The notes under the pieces were generated by a model, which did not search any database, was not told where the DNA came from, and was given only the letters and a program-made list of their open reading frames with translations. Position numbers and translations under genes: made by a program. A DNA stretch of 64,000 bases from Acheta domesticus (lineage: Eukaryota > Arthropoda > Insecta > Orthoptera > Gryllidae), in contig JAHLJT010000631.1 of the NCBI GenBank assembly GCA_031308135.1, forward strand, positions 142,022,734 to 142,086,733, read 5' to 3'. This document shows, piece after piece, positions 13,001-24,155 of the stretch (the stretch's first letter is position 1; the number at the start of each line of letters is the position of its first letter).

Positions 13001-13374
13001 AGCAGCAGGAGGAGCGCGACGGCGACAAAGTGAAGGGCTCCTACAGCCTGGTGGAGCCCGACGGCAGCGTGCGCACCGTGCAGTACACCTCCGACAAGCA
13101 CAACGGCTTCAACGCCGTCGTGCACAAGAGCGGGCCCTCGCACCACGCCGCCGCCGGCGGGGGCGGCCACGGACCACTTCCACTAGACGGCTCCGCGTCG
13201 CCCCGCCCCGCTCCTCCCCCGCCCCGCCCCGCCCCCGCCCAAGCCCGCCTTCCCCGCCACGTGCGAACGCTCCCTGACACGCGTCCAGCGAACACCTCGC
13301 GCCGCTTTGCTCGCAGCTCTTTCCTCAGAAATTTTCATCTGCAAAATGTCGTTGTTATCCAAACCAAAAATTAA
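1063..13374 (+). CDS. RR-2 type cuticular protein, three coding exons
   Basis: This encodes a secreted structural protein of the cuticle with a chitin-binding extended Rebers-Riddiford domain of the RR-2 class, a class usually found in hard cuticle. Coding exons are 1063-1077, 6745-6939 and 12940-13374; both introns are phase 0 with GT-AG ends, giving about 214 residues. Residues 1-20 form a signal peptide (MARRK, then a hydrophobic run, probable cleavage after ARA before YPFPY). Residues 33-50 are LGGG repeats, followed by a Gly/His stretch. The RR-2 domain is about residues 71-136: [51 protein letters not shown]. After a His/Gly linker the frame stays open through a Pro/Arg-rich tail (about residues 150-214). 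That tail is not typical of the family and may reflect a missed splice, an indel or an earlier true end. No second cuticle gene is visible. The family assignment is firm; the C-terminus is not. Confidence 0.9.
2040..2470. promoter_or_regulatory. CpG-rich island in intron 1
   Basis: This is a GC- and CpG-rich block surrounded by AT-rich DNA. Its reading frames have arginine/alanine/proline composition typical of shadow frames in GC-rich DNA. No splice-flanked exon or known protein motif was found. A regulatory island is possible but unproven. Confidence 0.3.
3230..3680. promoter_or_regulatory. CpG-rich island in intron 1
   Basis: This is a second GC-rich block with GGGCGGG runs (Sp1/KLF-like boxes near 3265-3355) and many CGCGC steps. 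It ends abruptly at about 3670. Frames on both strands are open but of low complexity, and no protein family is recognisable. It is a candidate enhancer or unmethylated island. Confidence 0.3.
6745..6939 (+). CDS. Coding exon 2 (signal peptide core and glycine-rich spacer)
   Basis: The exon has 65 codons, begins [15 protein letters not shown] and ends in HVIDYH just before the strong donor GTAAGT at 6940. It supplies the hydrophobic core and cleavage site of the signal peptide. A tandem 12-base repeat (CTGGGCGGAGGG-like, about 6841-6892) encodes LGGG four times, a low-complexity spacer usual before an RR domain. The number of these units may vary between individuals. Confidence 0.88.
8200..8700. 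promoter_or_regulatory. CpG-rich island in intron 2
   Basis: GC-rich DNA rich in GGCGGGG boxes, particularly 8495-8545, immediately precedes the minisatellite. Frames on both strands are low-complexity Arg/Pro/Ala. No promoter elements with a convincing spacing were seen. Confidence 0.3.
8700..9345. repeat. Degenerate G-rich minisatellite with strong strand bias
   Basis: The plus strand is made of imperfect units built from GGATGAGTG, GGTTCGTGGAT and TGAGTTCGTGGAGGGG. Unit length is about 12-17 bases; GAGTTCGTGGAGGGGT is repeated nearly exactly around 8827-8860. C is scarce except in TTCGTGG. The repetition leaves minus-strand frames open for almost 200 codons (Pro/Ser/Thr/His-rich), which I take as an artefact of the repeat. 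It lies inside intron 2. Confidence 0.7.
12940..13374 (+). CDS. Coding exon 3 (RR-2 chitin-binding domain and tail)
   Basis: The exon starts [18 protein letters not shown] directly after the acceptor AG at 12938-12939. It carries the entire RR-2 domain to about codon 66, then [11 protein letters not shown] and a Pro/Arg/Ala tail before TAA at 13372-13374. The domain uses strongly GC-ending codons. The tail from about 13195 becomes a run of CCCCGCCCC and then ordinary-looking sequence, so the real stop may lie elsewhere. No convincing donor precedes it. Confidence 0.88.
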   Translation, partial: AYPKYAFKYGVNDYHTGDIKQQQEERDGDKVKGSYSLVEPDGSVRTVQYTSDKHNGFNAVVHKSGPSHHAAAGGGGHGPLPLDGSASPRPAPPPPRPAPAQARLPRHVRTLPDTRPANTSRRFARSSFLRNFHLQNVVVIQTKN

Positions 13375-14495
13375 CGTAATGTACGAAACATTCGCACACA
13401 AAGTCATTGAGGGCATCGAATTGTAGTAACGGAAAGACATTGTACAAAGTGGCTGCGTTTGTGTTATGTTCCTAACAGGAAAGCGTACCTCATCTCTAGC
13501 TTTCCTCATCTCATCGCACGCATGTATAAAGTGAAAATTACATTAGCTCACAAAGACTACGCAAAATCGCATGTGGTTAGCGGGACTGTGATAAAGCACA
13601 GCACTATGCACTAGTAGTAGAATTTGCACGATTTACTCAATCGCTTGCATTATCTAAATCAATGAAAACGTTCCAAAGTACAGCAAAGACATTGGGTAAA
13701 ACGTATACTTTATGTTATGGAAATTGTTGTAGGGTTCAAAGTTGCGGTTGCCTAATACGCTCTAAAATGTATGTATAAGCCACGAAATATACCATATTAA
13801 AAAAATAGCCACATTGAAATAATGTATATTGGAAAATTAGATGGACTCGGTCTTAACATTCAATACTCAAGAACTTGTTCACACATTCAGTCATTCGGTT
13901 TCGCAAATATAACGAGTATCTTCGTTTTGTCATAATCGAGCTTCAAGTTAAATTTTATTATTTGAAGCCGTCCGTGAAGAATATCGAACCGAATGGTAGA
14001 AACGAGGCTTGTTCCTGTTCCGCCGTTGCTATTCGCGTGGCGCCAAGTGCTGAGTCCTCCCCTCACACCCCATCCATCGCATCGTGGGCGGGCGGGTGGG
14101 GGCGGGGGGGCGGGGCTCTCGGCGGCCGCTCCTTCGCTCCGTTCTAGTCTGGGGTTGGGTCGCTTGCGGCTCCCCGGAGCTCCCTTCGCCTTGCGCTCTT
14201 CATCGCCTCGCACCGCGCGTAGTTCCCCGCCGCGCCGCAGCCGCCCTGCCTGGCGCTGGGCGCTGCGCGCGGCGACGGCACCTCGCACTCTCACTTGTTT
14301 CACCTTCGTATGTCATTTGTATTTTCACCTACCATCAATGTTGTATTTTTATATACGTGTGAATGTCTATTTTTATGTGTATCTGTGACATTGCATGTTT
14401 GTTTTCGTATTATATTTTCAATGTATTTTTTTGTACTTCCAAATGAAACTTTGTACAATTTTTAAAACAAAATAAACAAAATATTTGGGACTTCG
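13375..14495 (+). other. Probable 3'UTR or 3' flank of the cuticle-protein gene
   Basis: After the stop the sequence is non-coding. A CpG-rich patch at 14035-14290 is followed by 180 bases of T/G-rich DNA (14290-14470) that looks like an insect 3'UTR and ends in a polyadenylation signal. If exon 3 is unspliced, the 3'UTR is about 1.1 kb. An extra intron or a separate transcript end is also possible. Confidence 0.4.
14471..14476 (+). terminator. Candidate polyadenylation signal AATAAA
   Basis: AATAAA is preceded by T-rich sequence and followed by a GT/T-rich stretch (TTTGGGACTTCGTGTTTG). The weaker variant ATTAAA at 13796-13801 is an alternative nearer end for the cuticle transcript. Confidence 0.45.
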
Positions 14496-15080
14496 TGTTT
14501 GATTATATAAAAATTAGTCTGTGCCTCATTACCTTCTCTTTTACTACTTTCAAATACCGATGTACTAGTGAGTATCGTGGGAAGAAACCAGCGCCAACGG
14601 AGGAAACAAAAAGTGAAAGATCTTGGCAATACAGTAATTTAATGAGTCAATTTAGGTATCTTGAAGCCGGTTGTCGCTTGCTCATTAGCATATAACTACT
14701 TGGAATGCAGTTGTGCGGGGCACTGAAAGTACAACCGGTGTCAAGGTACAACCTATAGGTGCTTCTAAGTACTAAGAAATAGTCGAGGGTGGTGGACAGT
14801 GTGACAGTCACTTGGTATCCTTGCTGCATTAGTAACAGGTAATATTTTGTTAAATCAAAATTAATAGAAGAAACTTATAAAAGTTATTTCGAAGAAAAAA
14901 ACTACAAATATGTATAAGTTCTTTTTTCAAAATACTGCAAAATGGTAGTCCAAAAGAAAACAAATTTAATCGGAAATTTTATTTATCAAATTTCATTAAA
15001 TTGGCGTATAAAAATATTAAAAATGGATTTCTGTTTATGTCATTGAAATGGAGAAATGTTAGAAAATTCAGTATTTGAAA

Positions 15081-15160
15081 GAAAAATATTCGCCGTTTTC
15101 CGGCGCACGATAACATAACTTGTTCTTCTTACGAAGTATTCGTAAGGCGAGAAAGTAAAA
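15081..15160 (-). repeat. Hairpin terminus fragment of the dispersed fold-back family
   Basis: In minus orientation it contains the family end: inner stem CTTACGAA/TTCGTAAG with a 3-base loop (15128-15146), outer stem ACTTGTTC/GAGAAAGT (15118-15125 and 15149-15156), then the conserved TTATG and a CGCCGGAAAACGGCG-like block. It is only a terminal fragment with no body attached. Confidence 0.7.
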
Positions 15161-16592
15161 ACTTTATCTTCGAAAATACAACTTTGACTAAAAAGTAAAA
15201 AAAATATCGTGTTAAATGAAATATTTTTCTCTATCAATGTCAAGATTATGCATTAATATTTTCAGAAATCTCATTCTTTTTCTGCCTGGTTCCAAAACAG
15301 TTTTAGAAAAATATAATCTAACAGAAAATAAAATAATGTTTTAGAATAATAATTTCCTCTCACCTGCATATTCCTTGCATATCATCGACTAGAACAGGTT
15401 TTATGATAAACTTGCACTTTTAAACTTCACCGCACATTCATTGCAACGAACTTGTTATACAGGCTGACGTTTCAACAACCTTTCTTTTATTGGTCATCAC
15501 TTTCCCCAAATCTTACCTCATCAATCTGAATTACTTTTCCCCAAATGTTGCTCTTTGATCACGACTTTTCTCCAAGCTGACGTGACCAAACAAGATATCT
15601 ACGCGATTTGTTTAAATGTAGGACCTCTCTGCTAAATGATCGAAGCAAACCACTTTTCCCCAACTCTTCTGGCTGGTCCGGATCCTTCCTTCAGGTTGGA
15701 CTGGACAACTAAACCACAGTTTTATATTCTGAATTTGGGCCGGTGTTACTACCTGAAAGAGTGGTAATGGTCGTGAAGATTTAAAATAATTCAAGTGAAT
15801 CTCGTATAACTTTTATTGTGGTTTCAGTGTGCAGTGCTTCAATACAACTGTTGGCTATAGTTGTTTTCCTTTTCTGATCACTGATGATCATTCTATTATC
15901 CAAAACTTAATTCATGCCATATTTGTAGCTTCGCGATCTGAACGATTCTTGGGCCATGGGCATATAATTCGTCTTTGCATTCTCAACTTACATTTAAATT
16001 GGTATATACTTTGTCATTTAAAATATTTATCATATATCCTTTTCATGGTTTCAGTGGTAATTTATTAATTTTCCTGATGTTCATCTACTGAAGTAAATGC
16101 TTTCCAATAAATGAAATTCTACTCTGAGTCCTTGAATCCATGTATTTAGTCATAGGTCCTTTCCGTCTCTCTAGAAGTAAACTAAATAAACAATTAAACG
16201 TAAGTTTAGTCACACGTAATAAATACAGGACATAGCCTTCCATTAAGAACATAAACATACCTGAGGAAGAATATTCCAACATTATTTGCAATAATAATCT
16301 CATCTCCATGCTGTTGCGAAGATGACGCAGCTCGTTTCTCCATCTCTTTCTGGCTTGCGTGAGAATTTCACCTGCGTTCGTGTTCGTCCTCATACGAGAG
16401 GACATACTCCGTAATCGTGTGCTAAAATCGGGCAAAATCGGGTGCCAAAATCTCTTTCATCAAACTCTTCAAAATATTCGGACCATTTCCGTATCCACCT
16501 CTGCCTACGAGAAAGCTTCTCGAAGCTCTCGTTTCCGCAATTGCCGCATCAATCTGTTTTAAAAACAACACTCCACAATACGCTCCCTATTT
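15161..16592. other. No recognisable gene
   Basis: AT-rich DNA. A minus-strand segment around 16445-16560 reads SFEKLSRRQRWIRKWSEYFEEF in one frame, vaguely like the start of Harbinger-type transposases, but it is too short and broken to call. Confidence 0.4.
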
Positions 16593-16790
16593 GGGCTGTT
16601 TCTGCGCCGTAAAGTACGACTTAAAATGTATAAGTGCTGCTCAGAAATGTATAAGTGCGACTCAAATTAAATTTAAGTCGATCGTTTAAGTTCATCTTAA
16701 AGGATGTGGAGAAACGGAAACGTCTCCTAAGTCTACCTTAAAATTCTTAAGAGGAACTTAAAATTTTAAGAAACTGCGGTGAAACCGGCC
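16593..16790. mobile_element. Harbinger-like MITE (about 198 bp)
   Basis: The left end GGGCTGTTTCTGCGCCG and the inverted right end GGCCGGTTTCACCGCAG form imperfect terminal inverted repeats. The interior is rich in ACTTAA/TTAAGT motifs. The end sequence and internal TTAAG motifs resemble PIF/Harbinger non-autonomous elements. A clear 3-base target duplication was not seen, so the superfamily is an inference. Confidence 0.5.
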
Positions 16791-17994
16791 GTAAATACAA
16801 TTGTGAAGTTGCATCGCCTCAAGAAATACTTAAATTACTGCTTCCTCCAAAGAAACAACCAGCAACGCAAGAAACGCGTTTATGATAGCAATCTACTACA
16901 CACTGGTTCGTAAAAATTAATATTTTTTAAAGTTACTATATCCCACTTTGATTTTTTCTGGAGTTCTCAAAATACTCAAGTGCGTTTATAAATATTTTTT
17001 TAAAAATTGTTTGCTCATTGAGTTTCCAACACATATTCAATTTTCAAAATTTAAATTTTGTTAAAAAATTAAAATTTAGGAAATTAAGTATTCAAAATCT
17101 CAAATATTAAACATGTTTTTAAGTTTCGAATGGAATTTGAGCCTAGATTCTTTAATTAGTGTATTCAAATAAGTGATATTTTTAAGTTAGTGATGCGCGA
17201 CATTTTTAGCAAATTTCATAATGCAATATTCCCGAATCTAATAAAGTTAGAAAAAATACACGTGTTAACTTAATTTGATCCATTTAATAAATAGAAAAAA
17301 AATAAAAATATAAAGTCAAATTTTATTTTTTCGTGCGATTTTGACGCGGAAGTACTTTACAAGAAGCCCCCTTCAAAATTTCAAAGAATATAAAACAATT
17401 ACTGAACGCTGATTACCCGTTTTTTAATGAGGTTCGCTTTTTGGAGTAAACATTTTGAGAGTTGAAAATTAAACAAAAATATTCAAAACGTAAGGGTTTA
17501 TTTTATATTTTTACGTAATAAACACGTTGCTGTTTCTTGCCTACAGAACATTAAAGTCTACATTTTCCTATTTTAAATAACTCTGAAATAACTCTAGACT
17601 TAACTTGTATTCATAAACCATGAAACTGAATGTTTGTAAATGATTGGGTAATTAAATGTTACGAAATTGCATCTTACATTTAGGTAGCTCTTATAAAAGA
17701 TTATGCACAGAAGTCATTGCGATTTATATTGACTAGCTAAATGTTGAACTGATTTATCAAAATCTTTTAAATAAAAGTAGTTGAATTGCTAATAAATGTG
17801 TCTAGAAGTCGTTGTAAGCAATACACCGGCATAAGATTAGTAAATAGTGTGCTAATAGTTTATAGTTCCTTTTATTAATTAATGTATTTAACATCAAAAA
17901 CAATTAAAAGCTTTGTGAGTTAAAGTACGTTAAATTAATTCATAAACTCAAATGTTTTCTGTGATAAAGAGCTTCAAATTGACGAATTTACAGT
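16791..17994. other. No recognisable gene
   Basis: Very AT-rich DNA with no coding potential and no repeat that I can match to another part of the window. Confidence 0.5.
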
Positions 17995-18267
17995 CGCACA
18001 TAAACGCCATTTTTTTTAAAACGGTTCCAATTTTTTCAAAGAAAATTGGCATTTAGGACGAGGTTTTACTCTAATATTCTTGAAATAATATTTCCGTTCT
18101 ACTATTACGAAACCGGCAAATTAAGAAAATGTCAAAAAAATCTAGTTTGGGCGGCGATAGATGGCAGCTGGCAAGAGTATGTGGCAAGTCCGAATAGCTA
18201 GCCGAAACCAAAGGAAAAAGAAAACTAACACGGGAAAGTCTGTGCTATGCTGAAGCACCACTAGTTT
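17995..18267. repeat. Fragment of the dispersed fold-back family ending in CACCACTAGTTT
   Basis: This matches 46090-46260 by eye (AACGCCATTTT, then TAATATTTCCGTT, then TTTGGGCGG.GATAGATGGCA). It ends with the right-terminal motif CACCACTAGTTT (18256-18267), preceded by GGGAAAGTCTGTGC. The same motif ends the units at 20361 and 33491. Confidence 0.6.
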
Positions 18268-18465
18268 CTAACAAGGTGTTGAATAGAAGTGCAATTGATT
18301 ACCAGGTTTTTCAGTTTCAAACTGTGTGGTTATTAAATGATATAACCTAAATATAAGTATAATTAATAATAAAAACTAAAAACGACATAACAAAATTCAG
18401 GCGGTAAAAACTCTAAACTCCAGGGTTTCGCCTTAAGGTTGTCTGATTGACATCAAAGTTTGCTT

Positions 18466-20361
18466 GGATCATTTTTAATTTCTTGCCTTACGAATACTTC
18501 GTAAGAAGAGAAAGTTATGTAATCGTGCTGCGGAAAACGAGGAATTTTCGCCAGAAAATCTCTTATAGCAGGGGTCTGGTGCCGAAAAAGTGGATAAAAT
18601 CTGTTGCTAAATTTAGAAAAAAGAATCCTCTATCTCGTGGTGCAGTCAAAATCTATGATTTGTTGCTTCTTCATACTTCAAAATTGATTGACGGCATTCC
18701 GTCCGTCTGTCCGTTTGTGGTCAACGCTAACGCCTAAATCGTTCGGTCGATTTTCTTCAAAATTGATATTCCCCGATGGTTTTTACTCGTCTCAAGGCCT
18801 CTTGGATTTGAAACCGATATCTTAGTATTTGAGGATACTTTACATGAAGCCCATTTTGAGATTTTATAAAAAAAATGGCTTTTGATTATATTTTGTGGTT
18901 GAATAGTGCGAAGAACGTTGAAGGGAATGACGTAGGCATCAGTTTCGTTGATAGGCCATATTTTTCGAAAATTGCAAAAAACTGTTTAAAAACTCCAAAA
19001 TTGAAGATAGAGATTTCGCTTCAGACAAAGTCGGTTGCACAAAATCATCACTTCAAATATGGTCATGTACCATTTTTTGGAAAAACGAATAGTTTTTGCG
19101 TAAATTGCAATTCGAATTGACAAAAAACAATTTTCTCAAAAACCGCTCCAAATATTTTCTTTAAATTTTCTGCACGTGTGTAAGAAGGGAAGGTAAATAT
19201 ATAAATAAACTAGTGGTGCTATAGAATGGCACATACTTTCTCGCAGTAGTTATTTTTCAAATGCCGATCATCCGATAAATTATGTGGAGTAAGCAGTTCA
19301 CCGCTGCCTTTCTTGGTCATGTTTTTTGAAAGACATGTTTTTCGCATGTTGACATTTACCGTCTTCCTAATGATAGAACTGATAGAAGTACGTTTTGACT
19401 GAAATATAAGCAGTTGTTCTGCAAGTCGGTTTCGTAGCGCGGTTGGTTAATGCACCTTCGGGTTGAGATCTTCAGTAAGAAATGTACCGAGTTCGATCCC
19501 CCGGGGGTGATTTTAACTTCATGAATGTGATGTTGCAGGAAAAAAACATTGAAGAGTGTAGATACTTTATTGAAAATCATTTGAAGTACTTCTACTCACG
19601 AATAGATTCAATATAGATAAATAGACAGGACTTGTCTGTGTTTTCCCTAACTGCGTTTTTTAAACAATTTCTCAACTCTGTTATTCGATTTCTAAGGCGT
19701 ATGACATGTCAAATGAACAGTTGTCTAGTATATATCTGTATGAACCAATTTAAGTAAAATTATGAGCATTTTAACGCTAAATTGTAATACAATATAACCA
19801 GAAGGCATGCGATAAACTTACAATCCCTAACGGTTTAGAAATTATTATTAATTTCTAGGCTTACGAATACTTCGTAATGCGGTTTATTGCTTCCTTTCTT
19901 GGTCATGTTTGAAAGACATGGTTTTCGCATGTTGAAAATTACCGGCTCCTAATGATAAAATTCATAGAATTACGTTTTGACTAAAATATAAGTAATTGCG
20001 ATAAATGTCGTGGAAATGTCTGTATATATTTGTTCAAATGTTTAAATTTTAACAATTTTTGATATCTCTTCTTATATTTGTAAAGCGTATTACCATCGTT
20101 TCAATTGTTTCTTTGTCATGCATTTACCATTTTCTAGGTCGGTTCTATTCTTGTATGGCTCTGTTCGACAGAGGCGGTGTTGGTGTTGCGTAGTGGTATA
20201 AGTGCCAGTTCGTTGAATTTGAGTTTCGTTTGTCGGGTCTCGGTACCGAAATGGTTTGCTGGTATAGTACACTTTTGCTGGTTTATGGAGTAGTGGAATA
20301 GCAATAAGGACCGTATAGAAGCAGAGCGAGAAAGTATGTGCGTTGGAAGCACCACTAGTTT
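18466..20361 (+). mobile_element. 1.9-kb repeat unit A1 (non-autonomous element)
   Basis: This pairs with 31608-33491 along its whole length at roughly nine bases in ten by eye, and flanks diverge on both sides. The left end is a hairpin (CTTACGAA/TTCGTAAG, 18487-18505) followed by GAGAAAGTTATGTAATCG. The right end has GCGAGAAAGT (20326-20335) and finishes at CACCACTAGTTT (20350-20361). An inverted AAACTAGTGGTG copy at 19207-19218 makes 19207-20361 a possible inner terminal-inverted-repeat element. It contains a GTCCGTCTGTCC core (about 18697) and a tRNA-like block (about 19430-19505). The short open frames (18875-19120, and 20134-20397 on the minus strand) have no known motif. Confidence 0.7.
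19430..19505 (+). other. tRNA-like sequence inside repeat unit A1
   Basis: It has an A-box-like TAGCGCGGTTGG and a B-box-like GAGTTCGATCC at tRNA spacing. The acceptor ends do not pair well, so this is a tRNA-derived module rather than a working tRNA gene. It is conserved at the same place in unit A2. Confidence 0.5.
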
Positions 20362-22477
20362 GATTGATTGTAACGAAATAGTGGGATGGGAGCTCAACTT
20401 TTCAAACGTTGAAAAATAAGGATCACCCTAGTATTTCCGTATTTCCGAGTATGTAATGAAGTGAAAGATAATGAACCACAACTGAAAAGGGTTCAAAATA
20501 CGATGTCTAAGGACTGTAGGTTTCGGCTCGTAGTCGACGCGTCATGGGAGACGCAGTGCGTGAAATCGCGCCGCACGCCGCCAGGTCGCGCGGGCGGGGA
20601 CTGCGCAGCTGGCGCCCCGCGCGGCCACGCGCCGACTCACGCCGCGCGACTCAGCTTTTCTCCAACGCCCACGCGCGCCGCGGCTGGGAACCCTCCGGAG
20701 AAACCTCTATCTTCGATTGAAAAAAGAAAAAAATATCAATTAAGTTTCTTATCTTCCTTATGTTCTTGCGTGCATAAGGATTTTTGCCTATCCTTTCTAG
20801 TCAGAACAGCTTGTTTTTCAATTACAATACCAACAATTTTAAAAATTGCGTCTCGATGCCGAATGTTGGATCACTACAACCTTCGGTCAATAGCGACAGT
20901 ATTTTGAGCTCCCTTCTTTACAAACCCTTCCAGCTTAGAACTTCTAGTGGGAATTCTAATTAAACTCTTAGATTCAAATGCAATAAATTAAATGATTCTA
21001 ATGGAGTATATTTTTTATTGTGAACAAGGTAAATTTACAATTTATTTTTTATTAAAATAATTAGTGATTATGTATAATATTAATTAGTAAATGTATAATT
21101 GGTAAATATGTATAGTAAATAGGTAAGTAAATATTACATTGATGGTTAAAGGCAATGACAATTTGTGGGTGAAAGTATCCCACTGGTACATTTCACCGTC
21201 TTCCTGCGTCTGGAACAAAAATAGCCAATTTAGTACTCTGGGTCAGGAGTCAAAGTTGAGGAATATATTTGACTATATATATATTGAGACTAATTTGAAA
21301 ATCTGTAATGGAGTTGAGAATGGAAAATCTGTAATGTAAGGGTGTAATTCTGGATAATTGGTAAGTTTCTTCTATTATCTAACTATTATCTAAGAGGTTG
21401 ATGGCTAGACGATTTGGGTCGGTACTTTTAAATCTCTGTGTAGTGTTGCGTTTGGGATATACCGTGGTGCTGCAGCAATCATCCCAAGCGTTTTTGATTG
21501 AAATCTCTGTAAATGGAGAGATTTGACCTGCTTGCCATGCCCCAGATTTGGTTGCCCTAGGTCCAAATAGGAATTATTATTGTTTTATATATAAATAATT
21601 TATTGATGTAAGGATAATTTGGAATGGTGTCCTACTAGCCAATACAGTATTTCCACTTGTTGTTGAAGTTGCTTCTTCTTGGCTTGTATGTGAGCTTTCC
21701 AGGTAAGCCAGATTTCCAGATGTGTACCTAAATACTTCAAACTTTGCAATCTGCAAAATTGATTTATTATTAAAATTTACTATGGAGATATTTTTGTCTT
21801 CTGAAACTGAAAGTAATATGAGCTGACTTGTATTCGTTAATTTTTATTTAATAGAGTATATTTGACATGAAATTTGTAAACACTTGTAATTATTTTCGTA
21901 GTATTCTAAAACTTGCTTCGGCATCAGAAACAAGAGAGAGCTACTAATTGCTGATTTTATTCCATATCCTGAGCAACAGAAAAAAAATCCGAATCTTGAG
22001 GAAAAAGATGCCACAGCCCATATAATTTTAGCAAACTCATGACATTTTCTTCTCAGAATGCGGTAATTCTGAATTTCAGTTTAGAGACGGTTTTCGCTGA
22101 ATTACATGAGCGACATGTAGGAGAATTGCCCACCTTTTATCTGTAGAGTTTTTTGTGGGTAAAAAACTGTCAAAAAACTATAATTTCAAGGAAAATGCAC
22201 AATAAACTGATTTTTAATTTATTACATTTCAATTACTTTTTCAGAAACATGCTTGACTTAAGGTTCATAAAGAATAGTAATGTAATGTTCCAAAATTTGT
22301 AAATCTCCCTCATTTCATCAGTTTTGGAGAATAAGGATATGAACAATATTTTGGGGGGTTTTCGATTCTCCATAAAATGCGTATGTAGTACTTTCCTTTA
22401 CTATTCTTCCATGTATTTGCAGGAATCCAAGTAGTTTTTTCCCTTATGAATTATGCAAAATGTCGAATCTAAAAACC
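20362..22477. other. No recognisable gene; one CpG-rich patch
   Basis: The segment 20520-20700 is a small, dense CpG island (CGCGCCGCACGCCG, GCGCGCCGCGG). The rest is AT-rich DNA without coding signals. Confidence 0.4.
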
Positions 22478-22995
22478 GGCTTCGGTGGCACAGGACATCA
22501 ACGGATGTCACTGCAGTGCTTATGACTGAGAGGTCCTAGAGTTCAACTCCCGACAGTAGCAGGATTTCTGAAACTAGTTTTGATAGCTAGACTATCTATC
22601 GATAGGTGGAATTCAGCTGCTGTCTGGAGAACTCCAGCTGCTGGCTGCTCTAATCTGGAGTTTCCCGTGGTTTACCCGATTAACACCAGGCGAATGGCTG
22701 AGCAGTGCCCTAACAAATGGGCAACGGACCTCTCGCGATCTCTCCTTCCTCTTCCTTGCCCTATCTTTAGCTCTTTCTTACACAAACTTGTACTTACATG
22801 CACTATACACACGCGGTAACACAAATGCCGGGAGACCTGTCGGGAGCTTAGAGCTTGTCCCGGCTGAGGCGGTGCCCCGCTGATGGGAGAACCTGGCTGA
22901 GAAAAAACAACCACCTCTAGTCGACGTGTTGGTCGGCGACGGATCTCACACTCATGCGGGGGAAGATCACTCTCCAGAAAAAACAAACAGTGCAC
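22478..22995 (+). mobile_element. tRNA-derived SINE, family S1, with head
   Basis: The tRNA-like head at 22478-22560 has B-box-like AGAGTTCAACTCC. The body carries GATTAACACCAGGCGAATG, GAGCTTGTCCCGGCTGAGG and GCGGTGCCCCGCTG. The same body is found inverted at 30427-30985, 31010-31140 (part) and 51607-52058. The repeated head-to-tail order supports a SINE-type retroposon. Confidence 0.65.
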
Positions 22996-23736
22996 TACAC
23001 TTACCAGACTAGTTGTCCTCTTCCGTATGTTGTTTTTCTAATGGGTTGTTAACGACCGAACTAAGAAAACTGATACTTGTATTGGATAATAATGTTTGCC
23101 GTTTCTTACCTCGTACAATCCCAGGGTGTTTCAGGCAAATTTTTATCGGGCGTATTTTAGGCAACTTTGTTTTGCAAATGAGCCTTTGTAAATATAGCTA
23201 TTTGTTAAATGGACTCAAGTCACATTGAAAAAAGTTTTCTTACTGAAATATATTCTTTGAACATAGGCACATCGATTTGTGTTAAAAGAATCTAAGTTCG
23301 CACTCTGCATTTGACAAAAAACCAGACTTCTATTTTGCTGAAGTCTAGGACATCAGACCTTTGAAAAACTATGAAATTTATTTCTTCGAGAGTCTACCCC
23401 GTATTTGCCCGGATTTTACAGCTGATGTGGCCTAGTCATTTTTGGAGGTATGGTGTTCGAAGTAAAGTTACACTGTAACCCAATATAATTTACCCCGGAT
23501 TCAGTTATAAGAATAGATTTTTCAGATGATGTTATGAAAAGGGCAAGAGACGTGGAAATCGAGATAATTATAAAAGAAATGTAATTAAAGAGACTACGTT
23601 TATGAAAAAAGTGCACAAAATCATGTTGGGAAAATGCTGAGATCTAGACGCTTAGGTGCTAACTGCAAGAATCGGAAGAACTGTATCAAGAATACCTATC
23701 AGAAGAGAATATACTAACAGTCTTTACGCAGTACTG
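22996..23736. other. No recognisable gene
   Basis: AT-rich DNA; only short frames with no known motif. Confidence 0.45.
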
Positions 23737-23970
23737 GCCGAAGTGGCTCAATGCGTAGCGCGCTGGATTCGCAATCAGGAAGTCCGGGTCCGATCCCCGG
23801 GCCGCCCATCCTGACCGGGGATTTCGTGATTTCCCTTGGACATAAGGCAAATGTTGGGATAGTTCCAAAATCTCACGAACACCTCCCACCATCATCCTTG
23901 TGCTTCACCTCTCATCATTATCTTATCACCTCATAATCCAATAATAATAATAATAATAATAATAACAAGA
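23737..23970 (+). mobile_element. tRNA-derived SINE, family S2
   Basis: The head has A box TGGCTCAATGCG and B box GGGTCCGATCCCC, with an anticodon-like loop TTCGCAA. The 5' acceptor strand does not pair with the 3' GCCGCCCA, so it is not a real tRNA gene. The body (CACCTCCCACCATCATCC, then TCTTATCACCTCATAATCC) runs into an (AAT)n tail at 23939-23975. The body resembles the minus-strand copy at 28280-28545. Confidence 0.7.
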
Positions 23971-23984
23971 ACAACAATAATTCT

Positions 23985-24155
23985 CAGCGCGGACAAAGTT
24001 GCTCGCGTCCGTTGTCTACCACACGGATCCCCTGGATAACGCTAAATGAGCAACAGTGATTCGCCACCCATGAGCCTGACCACTGGTCAGCGCGTCGCCA
24101 AATGGCTACATGCCAAGGGTGGGTGTTTAAATAAATAATAATAAGTCTTTGCGCA
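23985..24155 (+). repeat. Possible SINE-like segment with an (AATA) tail
   Basis: A moderately GC-rich 140-base segment (GCGGACAAAGTTGCTCGCG, then CTGACCACTGGTCAGCG) ends in AAATAAATAATAATA directly after SINE S2. It looks like a retroposed unit, but no second copy or clear Pol III boxes were found in the window. Confidence 0.35.

Noticed and set aside
16085..16562. Possible Harbinger-type transposase or MADF-like protein on the minus strand
   Set aside because: Only a short RQRWIRKWSEYFEEF-like stretch is suggestive. The rest shows no family motif and has stops.
23740..23815. Functional tRNA gene
   Set aside because: A and B boxes are good, but the acceptor strands do not pair and the sequence continues into a SINE body with an (AAT)n tail.
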